The translations under genes and the position numbers were made by a program. DNA of 64,000 nt from Rhypophila decipiens (taxonomy: Eukaryota > Ascomycota > Sordariomycetes > Sordariales > Naviculisporaceae). Where the stretch lies: NCBI GenBank assembly GCA_033297075.1, contig MU858058.1, positions 1 through 64,000 of the forward strand, in the 5' to 3' direction. Under the pieces are notes generated by a model. The model searched no databases, had not been told where the DNA came from, and saw nothing but the letters and a program-made list of their open reading frames with translations. Shown here piece by piece: positions 1-9,091 of this stretch (position 1 is the first letter of the stretch; each line of letters opens with the position of its first letter).

Positions 1-340
1 ATAACACCACTAAAAGGTGGAACGTTGACTTGCTTGTAAGCCAAGTCACGTATTGCAGCCTATAAGGGATGTCACGGTATACCAAGCCGTGACAAGTCTT
101 TTAGTATAGTTAGAGTCTAAAATACTTAAAAATACTAAATTTTATATTTTAAAGTATAAAGAAAGTTGTATTTAAATAGTTAGTAACCTAGGGATTCCTC
201 GTATAGATATACTTTTTTTAAGCATAGGTCCGTATAGAGTATATAGGGTTAGGGTTATAGGTAGGAATACACCATCTTGCTAGTAGTTAGATAACATTCC
301 AATAGTAGCACTCTTTACAATAGAACTTGTACGCAAATGC
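1..340. other. AT-rich, RIP-like noncoding edge
   Basis: No coding potential is visible. From about 95 onward the sequence is mostly A/T with many TA dinucleotides, as expected of repeat DNA hit by repeat-induced point mutation. At 70-94 there is a short perfect inverted repeat, TGTCACGG...CCGTGACA, which resembles the ends of fungal LTRs that start TGTCAC. At 244-257 lies a two-unit telomere-like motif, TAGGGTTAGGGTTA. It is probably a decayed transposon remnant; the element type cannot be named. Confidence 0.55.
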
Positions 341-346
341 ATGTAC

Positions 347-969
347 TTACTGGAAACTCTCTTCTTCAAGATACCGCCGACGCTTCTGGAGAAGACGATC
401 CATCCATCCCAGAAGGCCGATTCCAAGAAGAAGGCTCGAGACTGTTATGTTGACGATCCTGAGCGTCCGTCCGTGCAGTGGCATCATTGTAAAAAGAAAC
501 CCTACTCGCTCGCACTCGTTGTCGGTGCGAATGGTGCCAATCAGTGATGCCCAAAAGGCAATCTGGTACACCGAGATGGCGAGCAAGATGACGGAGGAAA
601 AGATGCGCAAGAAGAGGCTGGATGAAGCCGCGACCCATCTCGTTGGATCGAGCCGGGCATTGCAGCAGGTCAGGGCTCGCCATAGGAATATGGGCACGAG
701 CGAGTAGTAATTGCCAAAGCAAAGCAGGAGAACAATGTAACCGTCCAGCTCCGTAAATCCCTGCCTTGGCGGTCTGGATGCTCAGCGCGATGAAAACCGC
801 TGCGGTGAAGCTGTATAGTGTATATGGCGAAACGGTTGGCCCTGATCTCACTGCGACGCATGAGAATGTCGGCGGTAATTTTAGCAAACCACTGAAGGTA
901 GAATCCTAGCCTGATGCCCAAGCCGTACATGTCGGCGTTACCTTGGTAAGAGCAGGCATCTGAGTCCAT
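347..969 (-). pseudogene. Multi-span fungal membrane protein, frameshifted
   Basis: Reading the minus strand, the protein opens with [18 protein letters not shown] and a GFYLQWF segment. This resembles the start of a common, uncharacterised polytopic membrane protein family of Pezizomycotina. The homologous reading then jumps frame twice: near 825-845, into [19 protein letters not shown], and near 755-765, into [19 protein letters not shown]. It continues openly to the stop at 347 with hydrophobic segments ([42 protein letters not shown]). No GT-AG intron explains one-base shifts, so I call it a pseudogene; assembly errors are the alternative. Family recognition is from memory of the conserved opening, so the function is unknown. 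Confidence 0.5.
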
Positions 970-1791
970 CAATGGTTGCTGGACTATTCGTCACTAATAC
1001 AAAGGATTGAACTGTCGACGTATTGCGGAGGAAGGACGATTACAACTGACGAGATACATATATGTTTCTGCTTGTTGAGGGAAATGGTTTTGTTGCTTCA
1101 TCAGCCTACTTACTAATCGGGCTCGCTTGGACAGGTTTATGCAACTTGCCCGCATAGAGGTGATATCACCGAAAGGAGGCCTCTCACGATCATTGATACA
1201 CTCACCCCTAGCACCATAATAAAGATGAGCTAAGTTTCCAAAAGTTCATGCAGCTGCTTGGATTCTTTTTTCTCACTTTCAAAGTTATTAGGTCCTTGCT
1301 GCTGAAGAACAAAATGGAGCTGCAAGGACCTCTTTGCACCAAATCGGGACATCGAAAAAAGCCCATCATGTTCAAGACGGTGTTGACAAGCCCGCCAGGA
1401 GATATCGAGACCTGCAATTTACAGCCGTAGACCGCGGTAATATGCGGGCCGATGACACCCTCAAAAGCCGAAAATGTTCACTGTGGCGTCCTCTGCGCCT
1501 TCCGGCTGCAGTTGCCCGTCCACCCGCCCCAATCAGAGGTTGTGGGGTACAGATTTCGGCGCTGAGACCCGGGACTCGGTGACTGCCGGAGAAGAGGGGG
1601 TACATGCAACTATTGGATGCAGCGTCCTCGGCTGGGCCCAGGTGCTACCAAACCCTTGGAATCATTTCGTGGAATCATGATGCTGACTGCAGCTCCAGCT
1701 GCCGGGGGTCGTGATGGGATCAAGTACAAATTGCAGTCTTGACCTCGCTGACGAGATGCGGTTTCGGAACTCTAGTCAACGCTTCTGAGTC
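970..1791. other. Intergenic, nothing recognised
   Basis: Only short overlapping open frames with no family-like content. The last 150 bases before 1792 presumably contain the promoter of the flavo-oxidase gene; no clear TATA element was seen. Confidence 0.4.
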
Positions 1792-3609
1792 ATGGCCAAA
1801 ATGTTTGCTTTCCTTGTGGCAGTTGCCTGTTTGTTCCAGGGAACAGCGGCGGTTGGACCTTCCAAGCCGCACCTGTCTCCTTTCAACTGGAATGGCAAGT
1901 CCTACGGCTGCAGATGCTACCCAGGAGACGCCTGTTGGCCCGCCCAGAAGGAGTGGACCAAGCTTAACTCCAGCGTGTCCGGAAACCTCGCCGTCCTCGT
2001 CCCTCCCGAAGCCGCATGCCACAACAGCTTCAACGGCTTGCTAGGAACCATCCAGACTTTTGACGCAGCCAAGTGCGCCGACGTGACGGCTCGCTACCCG
2101 ACCGAGCAATGGACCAACGAGCAAGATGCGACCATGCTCTGGAAGTACACGACCAACTCGTCTTGCACCTTGACCACGGACCCAACCACTCCGTGCGGCC
2201 CGGGCTACTACGGCACATATGTAATCCGAGCCAAGACGAAGAACGATATCAAAGCTGGCGTTGACTTTGCGAACAAGCACAACTTGCGCGTCATCGTGCG
2301 CAATACGGGGCATGACTTCATGGGCCGTAGCACTGGTTATGGGGCACTCATTATCAACACCCATAGCTTCCAGGACGCCGAATTCCACAAGTCCTGGAAG
2401 CCTTCCAAGCCAGGCGGCTACACCGGCACCGCCGTGACCATCGCCGCAGGCGTCCAAGGCCGCGCGCTCCTACGGCAAGCGATCGCCCAAACTCCCCCGG
2501 TTACTCTCATAACTGGCGAGTGTCCCACCGTCGGGATAGCAGGTGGTTTCGTACAAGGCGGCGGGCACGGTATGCTCACGACAACTCACGGATTTGCTGC
2601 CGACAACGCCTTGTCCTTTGAGGTTCTCACTGCGGATGGCAAATTCGTGACGGCAAACGACAAGAAAAATCCAGACTTGTTTTATGGCCTCAAAGGCGGT
2701 GGACCTGGCAACTACGGCATCGTCCTCTCGGCCAGCTTCAAGACCTTTGCCGAGAAGCCCTCTGCCGGCGCAACGCTCTACATCAACGCCACCTTGACCA
2801 CCAACTCTAATTTGTTCTGGGAGGGCGTTCGCATCTTTCACAGTTTCGCCAATGACTTTGTGGACGCAGGGCTATACGTCCTCTTTACCATTGCACCCCC
2901 CGGGACGCTACGAATCAAGCCCTTTGTTGCATTTGATCAAACTGCTGCCCAACTCGAGGCTACTCTGTCTCCACTCAAGGCCGCTCTCACCGCTGCAGGG
3001 GTGCCCTTCTACAGCGGCCCAACGAACCAATACGACTCGCTCTTCTCCCTCTACATAGACCTCTTTGACGACGAGAGCGCCGGGCCACCATTCCTCACCT
3101 CGGGGTGGATGATTGCAAAGCAAGACATCGAGACGAACAACGACGAAATCATCTCCGCCTTCAAGACGGGCATCAGTCCCCGAGAAGACTTTACCAACCA
3201 GGGTTACCTAATAGGCCATCTTTTCGGACCGGGGCATAACACGGCCATTCCGCCGGGAATCAGCGCTACAAACCCGCGTTTCCGGCACAACACGAATCTG
3301 ATGCTGTATAACTTGCCTGTTCCGGTTAATGCTACGTTGGCGCAAAAGGCAGATATCCAGAGTCTGATGACTGATACGCTGGATCGGGCTATGAAAGAGG
3401 CGAGTCCGAATGGGTGTGCGTATGTCAATGAGGCGGATCCGATAAGGGAGGATTGGCAGGGCGAGTTTTGGGGCCCGGAGGTGTATCCGAAGTTGAAGAG
3501 CTTGAAGAAGAAGTGGGATCCTAAGGGGACGTTTTATGCGGTTAGCTTGCCGGGAACGGAGGTGTGGGAGGTTATTGATTATGGGAGGCGGTTGTGTAAG
3601 CTGTTGTAG
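1792..3609 (+). CDS. Secreted BBE-like FAD-linked oxidoreductase
   Basis: Single-exon gene, 605 aa. The N-terminus (KMFAFLVAVACLFQGTAA) is a signal peptide, so the enzyme is probably secreted. It belongs to the berberine-bridge-enzyme-like branch of the FAD_binding_4/PCMH fold, which oxidises sugars, alcohols or natural-product intermediates with oxygen. The FAD domain spans roughly residues 120-310. His174 in NTGHDFMGRS and Cys244 in GECPTVGIAGG match the two residues used for bicovalent FAD attachment. GLKGGGPGNYGIV near residue 303 closes the FAD domain. A C-terminal BBE motif, YVNEADPIREDWQGEFWG, lies near residue 545. Length is usual for fungal members and no lesion is visible. The substrate cannot be told. 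A co-oriented acyltransferase follows after 358 bp, which might hint at a small metabolic group. Confidence 0.9.
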   Translation: MAKMFAFLVAVACLFQGTAAVGPSKPHLSPFNWNGKSYGCRCYPGDACWPAQKEWTKLNSSVSGNLAVLVPPEAACHNSFNGLLGTIQTFDAAKCADVTARYPTEQWTNEQDATMLWKYTTNSSCTLTTDPTTPCGPGYYGTYVIRAKTKNDIKAGVDFANKHNLRVIVRNTGHDFMGRSTGYGALIINTHSFQDAEFHKSWKPSKPGGYTGTAVTIAAGVQGRALLRQAIAQTPPVTLITGECPTVGIAGGFVQGGGHGMLTTTHGFAADNALSFEVLTADGKFVTANDKKNPDLFYGLKGGGPGNYGIVLSASFKTFAEKPSAGATLYINATLTTNSNLFWEGVRIFHSFANDFVDAGLYVLFTIAPPGTLRIKPFVAFDQTAAQLEATLSPLKAALTAAGVPFYSGPTNQYDSLFSLYIDLFDDESAGPPFLTSGWMIAKQDIETNNDEIISAFKTGISPREDFTNQGYLIGHLFGPGHNTAIPPGISATNPRFRHNTNLMLYNLPVPVNATLAQKADIQSLMTDTLDRAMKEASPNGCAYVNEADPIREDWQGEFWGPEVYPKLKSLKKKWDPKGTFYAVSLPGTEVWEVIDYGRRLCKLL

Positions 3610-3967
3610 TGACACGAAAAGGGCTTGTCGATCATGTCACAAAGCTCGCAGGGACACATCAGGTATACGACAAGTGAATACTTATCTAGATTACATTGCA
3701 AAGGACTTCCTACCATCCCTACTTTCAGGTCCAAGACGTGAATCAATCCCAAGAAAGGGAGTCGCCTGACCGAGACATTGTTGACATGTTCCAGAGAGGA
3801 CCCCTCCAGATTCCAGACTAGCCAAGACCACCGTGGAATGAGACATCATACCCTCGGAGCAGAAAAGGACTTTGTCCAGCTGCATCCCCCAGTTTTGAGA
3901 AAAGTTCTGATCCTCCTCAAACTAAAAAACACCAGTCGGGTGCTTCTTCAACACATTTGTTGCTAAA
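3610..3967. other. Intergenic between oxidase and acyltransferase
   Basis: This 358-bp gap must hold the 3' end of the upstream mRNA and the acyltransferase promoter. No other feature seen. Confidence 0.4.
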
Positions 3968-5842
3968 ATGCCGCGGTTCCTCTCCATCCTGGGCCGGGCA
4001 GGATCGGGATACCTGCCCCTCACCAACAGGACCCCTTCACCTTCGTCCGACTCCAGCGATGGCATCGAGAGCGAAAAGACATTGGCCACATGGGGTCGCC
4101 GATGGTCCTCGGTCCGCCAATTCACATCCATCTCAGGCATCCTCTCACTCCTGCTCCTCCTCCTCGCGACCGTCCTCCGATTTCTCCTCCCGTCCTTTGC
4201 ACCACCTCTTTTCCGCCGTCTTCAAAGCCTACTTTCCCTCTCAAGGTCAACAACATCAACGGTTGGCACTCTCAGCAGCAGCAACAAAACCCAACCCCGT
4301 CGTCTAAGCCCAACCGCCTATCTCGACGGACTCCGCGGCATGGCAGCCCTAGTAGTCTACCTCTTCCACTTTTCCTATCTCTGGTTCCCCCAACTAGGCA
4401 CAGGCTACACCGGCAACCCGCCAAACGACTACTTTCTCCAGCGCCCCATCATCCGTTCCTTTCACAACGGCAGAAGCTCAGTCACAACCTTTTTCATCAT
4501 ATCCGGCTTTGTCCTCCCCCTCAAGACCCTCTCCGAAATGCACAAATACTTGTCCTCCCCCACTGGCACACCCGGCCAAAATAACAACAACAACAACGTA
4601 TTAAATACCCTCGCCGGCTCCTTGATCCGCCGCCCACTACGTCTCTACCCGCCCATAATAGCCATCACGGCGCTAGCAGGAATCCTAGTCCGCATACCAC
4701 GCTTCTATGTCGTCAACAAACCGCCCCGCTTCGGAACCTGGCAGGAACAGCTCAACGACTGGTATACGCGTGAATTCCTCAAGACGATGGATCTGTTTGC
4801 GGCGATGAGGATCTTTGCAAGGACGGGGCTGAACTTCTGGCCGCATGACTATAACGGGGCGCTGTGGAGCATGACGGTCGAGTTTAAAGGCTCGGTTACG
4901 GTCTTTGTGTTTGTGTTGATGTTGGCTGGGTTTGGCAGGACCAAGAGGTGGGCGGGGCTGGGGATTATTTTTGCGGTGGGGGTTTGGTTGGTTAAGATGG
5001 GGGATTTTGATATGGGGCTGTTTTTTGCTGGTTTGTTGTTTGCTGAGTTTCATGTTCGGAGGAGGATTTCTTCTGCTGGTGGTGGGGATGGGAGGTCATG
5101 GTTGAGGATGGGGAATGGGATGTGGCATTTTATTACGATTGCGGTGCTTGTGGTGGGTTTGCATTTCATGGGCTATCCTGAACATGGCGGCGAAAAGACT
5201 TGGGGGTTCAGGAGCATGACCGAATCGGATGTGGTGCCGTATTATTATTGGCCTGTGGAAAGGAATGAGGGAAAGGACGTCGATACCACGCTCATGCAGC
5301 AGTTTTGGATCTCGGTCGGGTCCATCTTGTTTCTCTGGGCTATCATGTGCTCGCCGCCTGTTCGGCCGGGGTGGTGGTCTGATCTGCTGAGGTTGAGATT
5401 TGGTACGTCTTCTGGCAGCACAACAGAGGGCAGAACGGCGGAACTCGCTGCGGTTCCAGAAAATGATTCCGAGACGGAAGAAGAACCGCTCCTGCAGAAA
5501 CCCTTCACCACCGACTTCGCCCAGTACATGGGCAAAATCTCGTACATATTCTATCTCTGCCATCTGGGCGTGCAGAACAGCATATGCCTACGATATCTGA
5601 GCCACGCTGGTGGGCCGTGGAAGAAAGCAGGGGATGAGGCCGCAGCTCTGGCCAAACAGGGGCCCCTTGAGGAATCTGCCGCCGCGCTCGCTGGTGCGAA
5701 GAGGGCATGGGTTTTGTCTTTTATGTGGACTTTGTTGGTCAACTCGGTGGCGCTGTTTTGGGTCGCCGATTTGATGCATCGGCTTGTGGATGTCAATACT
5801 GTCCGCATGACGAGGAAGGTGTCGACCTGGATATCCAAATAG
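3968..5842 (+). CDS. Acyltransferase-3 family membrane protein
   Basis: Single-exon gene, 624 aa, starting at the ATG in gctaaaATGCCG. The Acyl_transf_3 signature YLDGLRGMAALVVYLFHF begins at about residue 118, followed by FFIISGFVLPL near residue 178. About ten hydrophobic spans follow, and SYIFYLCHLGVQNSI near residue 523 is the usual C-terminal family signature. A Ser/Thr-rich cytosolic head and one membrane anchor (SLLLLLLATVLRFLL) precede the domain. Members transfer acyl groups to sugars, lipids or secondary metabolites at membranes; the substrate here is unknown. No break is visible. Wobble-position bias shifts from C/T-rich in the first half to G/T-rich in the middle (about 4800-5150), but the frame stays open and homologous throughout. 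Confidence 0.88.
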   Translation: MPRFLSILGRAGSGYLPLTNRTPSPSSDSSDGIESEKTLATWGRRWSSVRQFTSISGILSLLLLLLATVLRFLLPSFAPPLFRRLQSLLSLSRSTTSTVGTLSSSNKTQPRRLSPTAYLDGLRGMAALVVYLFHFSYLWFPQLGTGYTGNPPNDYFLQRPIIRSFHNGRSSVTTFFIISGFVLPLKTLSEMHKYLSSPTGTPGQNNNNNNVLNTLAGSLIRRPLRLYPPIIAITALAGILVRIPRFYVVNKPPRFGTWQEQLNDWYTREFLKTMDLFAAMRIFARTGLNFWPHDYNGALWSMTVEFKGSVTVFVFVLMLAGFGRTKRWAGLGIIFAVGVWLVKMGDFDMGLFFAGLLFAEFHVRRRISSAGGGDGRSWLRMGNGMWHFITIAVLVVGLHFMGYPEHGGEKTWGFRSMTESDVVPYYYWPVERNEGKDVDTTLMQQFWISVGSILFLWAIMCSPPVRPGWWSDLLRLRFGTSSGSTTEGRTAELAAVPENDSETEEEPLLQKPFTTDFAQYMGKISYIFYLCHLGVQNSICLRYLSHAGGPWKKAGDEAAALAKQGPLEESAAALAGAKRAWVLSFMWTLLVNSVALFWVADLMHRLVDVNTVRMTRKVSTWISK

Positions 5843-6047
5843 GGGCGGCTGAGTGATCCTCACCAGGTTTCATCTCGGAGTTTTTGATCGGTGGGAATCC
5901 TCATGATTCCAACTATATATGTAATTACTATACGTTTGGTCCGTTCTGCGTTCAAAGGTCAGACAAGTTCTTGTACCTCCCAAGATAGAAAACCACCTGC
6001 CATGTTCTTCTCTGGAAGTCAATATCGCATAGCCAAGGGCATGTCCA

Positions 6048-7124
6048 TCACTCTGCCTTCTTTCCTCCAAAGGTCTCGCCACCCTCAGTAAGATACCTGA
6101 CCTCCTCCTCCGTGGATTCCCGTCCCAGGACCTCATTCCGATGCGGGTACCGCCCAAACCGATCAATAATCCTCTTATGCCCATGGACATACTTTTCCAT
6201 CAGCACATCTTCCCAGATCGCGAGGTCATCCTTCCTCTCCTTGATCACTTTATAGCATCGCTGAATCTCGTCACTATCTTTTGCTATGTTCTCCTCAGAA
6301 AACGCAATCAACCCCTTGAAATCACGAAACATATAGAAATGCTCATGCACACACTCGTCTTGAACCTTTGGGTCCTCGGAATGTTCCAGCGGTAGATAGA
6401 ACCAGAAACGGTAGGCGAGACGATTCCACACGGGAGGTTGTAAAGGGACGATGTACTTGATGACGTAGCAGGCTAGATCCAAGGCCTTGGGATCTGTGAC
6501 GGTAAAGACGATCTTTGCATCGGCGTCGCGGAAGACATTGCGCGGGATCTGATCAAACAGGATGATCAAGGACAGCCAGTCTAGTGGTGAAATAATGGTC
6601 GGGTCCCTTGGGTCGCCCTCGGGGTAGTTGGCTGATATCGCTTCGATGAGCGAGGGGATTGTCAAGGACTCGGATTGCATGAGCGAAATTTGGGTCTTGA
6701 AGTTGGAGCTGGTTTTTGGTTAGATTACTTGAGCGGTGAGAGGACAAGAGGTGACAACGAACTAGCAAGCCCGGTCGAATTCCTCGTTTCGCTGGAACCA
6801 GCGCGCTGCAGCGGACAACGGAGGGAGGATCAAGTCTTCCTCGCTCAGTCCATGGAACCAGAAATCGCGGAGGGAGGAAAGGACGCCGGGGCTGAAAGCC
6901 TCTGCGATTTGGGCATTGGTGGGCGGTGAAGCGGTCATTTTGAGGTTTGAAATAGTGCTGAAGCTTAATGACAATGATGTCGTTGGTGAAGACCCGAAGG
7001 CTGGACGCGATGACGAGGAGACGGACAAAGTCGAACGTCTCAAAGTCGTGACCGTGGTGGCTCGAAGAAATCGAGTTGGCTTTGCAAAAGAGACAAAACT
7101 CTGGATGCTTTTGCTGCGAATCAT
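6048..7124 (-). CDS. DUF924 family protein
   Basis: Two exons: 6763-7124 and 6048-6708, with a 54-nt intron at 6709-6762 (donor GTTCGT, acceptor CAG). The join gives a continuous reading through FDRACYSNFKTQISLMQ, and the product is 340 aa. WFQRNEEFDRAC, LDWLSLIILFDQIPRNVFR, YRFWFYLPLEHSED and FGRYPHRNEVLGRES are hallmark blocks of DUF924, an all-helical TPR-like family shared with bacterial YdiA-type proteins, of unknown biochemical role. The first ~60 residues are Ser/Arg-rich with no acidic residues, which suggests a mitochondrial presequence. Met63 (MTASPPTNAQIAEAF) is an alternative start giving a cytosolic form. Convergent with the acyltransferase upstream. Confidence 0.85.
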
Positions 7125-7417
7125 TGCAGCTTGTTAATGGTATACGAAAAGTATTGGATGAAATATTTGGTTGATGGTCGATGGAACTAAAGTGGTTGAA
7201 TACCGCGCTATATTTGGGGCTCCTTTGTCCAGGTCAGTGGAGCTGACTAACACCAAAGTGACACCATTCCCACTGAAGCCTAGCGCTACAGGGGTAAGAT
7301 TTTCGTTTCAGCTCCCTATTGATGTTCACTGATGACAACAATTTGCTCAGCATTTCATAACCATCAATACCAGGTAATCATCAATACAACTTCCTGCTGG
7401 CTGTCTAGAGCACGTCA

Positions 7418-8280
7418 TCAATACATCTCTAACCCGCCACTAGCAGAAATAACCTGCCCGGTGATCCAACTGCTCTCGTCACTCGCCAACCAAGCCACGA
7501 CCCTCGCGACCTCCTCAGGCGTGCCAAGCCGGTTTTGCAGCGGGGTCTGCATCTTTTGCAAGTCCACAATTTCCTCGGGGATATTCTCCAGCATCTCGCT
7601 CTGCACCGGGCCGGGGTTTATCTGGTTGACCGTCGTGCCGTTCCCTCCTAACTCGGCGGCCCAGCACCGCGTTAGTCCTTCCAGCGCGGCTTTCGAAGAA
7701 CAATACAGCCCCAACTTGGGGAAACCTTTCCGGGCGCCGACGGAACCGATGTTGATGATGCGGTTGTTTCCCGCCGGGTTGAATCGTGGGAGAAGGGCTT
7801 GAGTGAGTAGCAGCGGTGCGCGCACGTTTAGATCGTAGACCTTGGCATAGTCTTCTGGAGAGATCTCGCCGAGGGGCTTGACTACCTCGACGGCGGCGTT
7901 GTTGACGAGGATGTTGACGTGGGAATCTGGGCCTAGCCATTCGTCCAGCTCGGAAAGTATTTTGTTTGGAGCACTGCTGTCGCCGAGGTTGACTTTACAG
8001 CCCCGGGCCCTGGCTTCTTTGTAGTCTGAGGGGATGTCCATGGAGTGGATCCCGTCAATCATTTTGTTCACCAGCTCGGTTGACGAGTCGGAAGTATAGA
8101 CGAGCATGACCTAGACATTTCGCAGTTAGCTGAGGAACAGTTTCAGGTCGGGATCAGGTAGGTACTAACCACCGCTCCGTGGGAGGCCAGCTCAAGTGCC
8201 ATGGCAGCACCGAGTCCCCGTGATGCTCCAGTCACGATGGCCACCTTTCCTTGTAATTTGAGTCTCGTATTATTCGCCAT
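7418..8280 (-). CDS. Short-chain dehydrogenase/reductase
   Basis: Two exons: 8170-8280 and 7418-8110, with a 59-nt intron (GTTAGT...TAG) that joins HGAV to VMLVY. Product 267 aa from the ATG at 8280. A longer frame upstream to 8400 exists but lacks family similarity. It is a classical Rossmann-fold SDR: TGASRGLG at 17-24 binds the cofactor, NNAA follows, and the catalytic set is Asn132, Ser160, Tyr173 and Lys177 (YCSSK). The C-terminal WITGQVISASGGLEMY is also typical. It resembles 3-oxoacyl-ACP reductase/gluconate dehydrogenase-type SDRs; the substrate is not predictable. A cytosolic NAD(P)-dependent enzyme is expected. No lesions. Confidence 0.88.
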
Positions 8281-8700
8281 TCTTCTGCTGCAGGTGGTTG
8301 AACTCTTGTTCAATACGGCAATACTCGGTGCTTCCTGAGGTATCGATCCGGATGCGGCCTTCTTGCCTTTATACATTTGCAATTGGGATGTGTTGTTCAC
8401 TTACCCCTTCACGTCCATGGCAAAGACACAATTACGTCACAGTTGCATTGTCGAAGCAGTCATAACGCCGAGTGGTGATTGTTTTGCCTTTAATAGCTAA
8501 CGATGCTGCGGCCGCCTATCTCCGAACACCGCTCGTTCTGATTGGCTCGTCGGGAAACATATCGGGGATACCAAAAGGTATATGTCGATCACGAACAACT
8601 TCCCTGATATCTGCTGCATCTTACACGAAAGGATTGCGGTGCCAAGTGCTTGTTCATACCACTACCATACCTGATAATACGGTAGCTAAATAATAACAGA
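8281..8700. other. Intergenic, SDR promoter side
   Basis: No gene-like content. It should include the promoter of the minus-strand SDR; no distinct element recognised. Confidence 0.35.
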
Positions 8701-9037
8701 TCAGCCTCTGACACGACAAGCCTCCAATCTCTGCACCACATCCCGATAAAAAACAGAGACATCATCAATGCTGCTGTTCCTATCCGCGTTCCTATCCAGG
8801 ACTGTGTTATCCTGGCTAGCTTGACCACCGCCGTCAAGACAAGCCAAAACAGCATGCATATACCCCGTCCCCATTCCCTCTGCTAATTTGGGCGCGTATT
8901 TTCTGACGAGCCTCGCATGGAACTGCTCCATATCTGTACTGCCACTATCGCGACCCTTTCTACCTTCTCCGTTAGAAATATCACGATCGTCCCTGTCCGA
9001 CTCTTTGGTTCTCCTGGATGAGCTGATTGTCGAATAG
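8701..9037 (-). pseudogene. C-terminal fragment of a fungal signalling-type protein
   Basis: The minus strand is open from about 9037 down to a TGA at 8701. It reads like a genuine protein tail: RKYAPKLAEGMGTGYMHAVL, a Ser/Asn linker, and DVSVFYRDVVQRLEACRV at the end. Such endings, with repeated YA..L...CL and FY..VV..LE patterns, remind me of large fungal proteins with kinase-like or HeLo-type regions. No upstream exon is evident, because the strand runs directly into the antisense of the ankyrin gene at about 9040. I infer an orphan 3' fragment, perhaps left by an inversion. The family assignment is tentative. Confidence 0.3.
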
Positions 9038-9091
9038 GTGTCACAACTTTTCTCAAGCGTCAAGCTCAGGAGCCTCAATACGTTCAAGGTT

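Noticed and set aside
8281..8400. N-terminal extension of the SDR to 8400
   Set aside because: The added 40 residues have no targeting or domain character; the ATG at 8280 gives the usual SDR start just before the cofactor motif.
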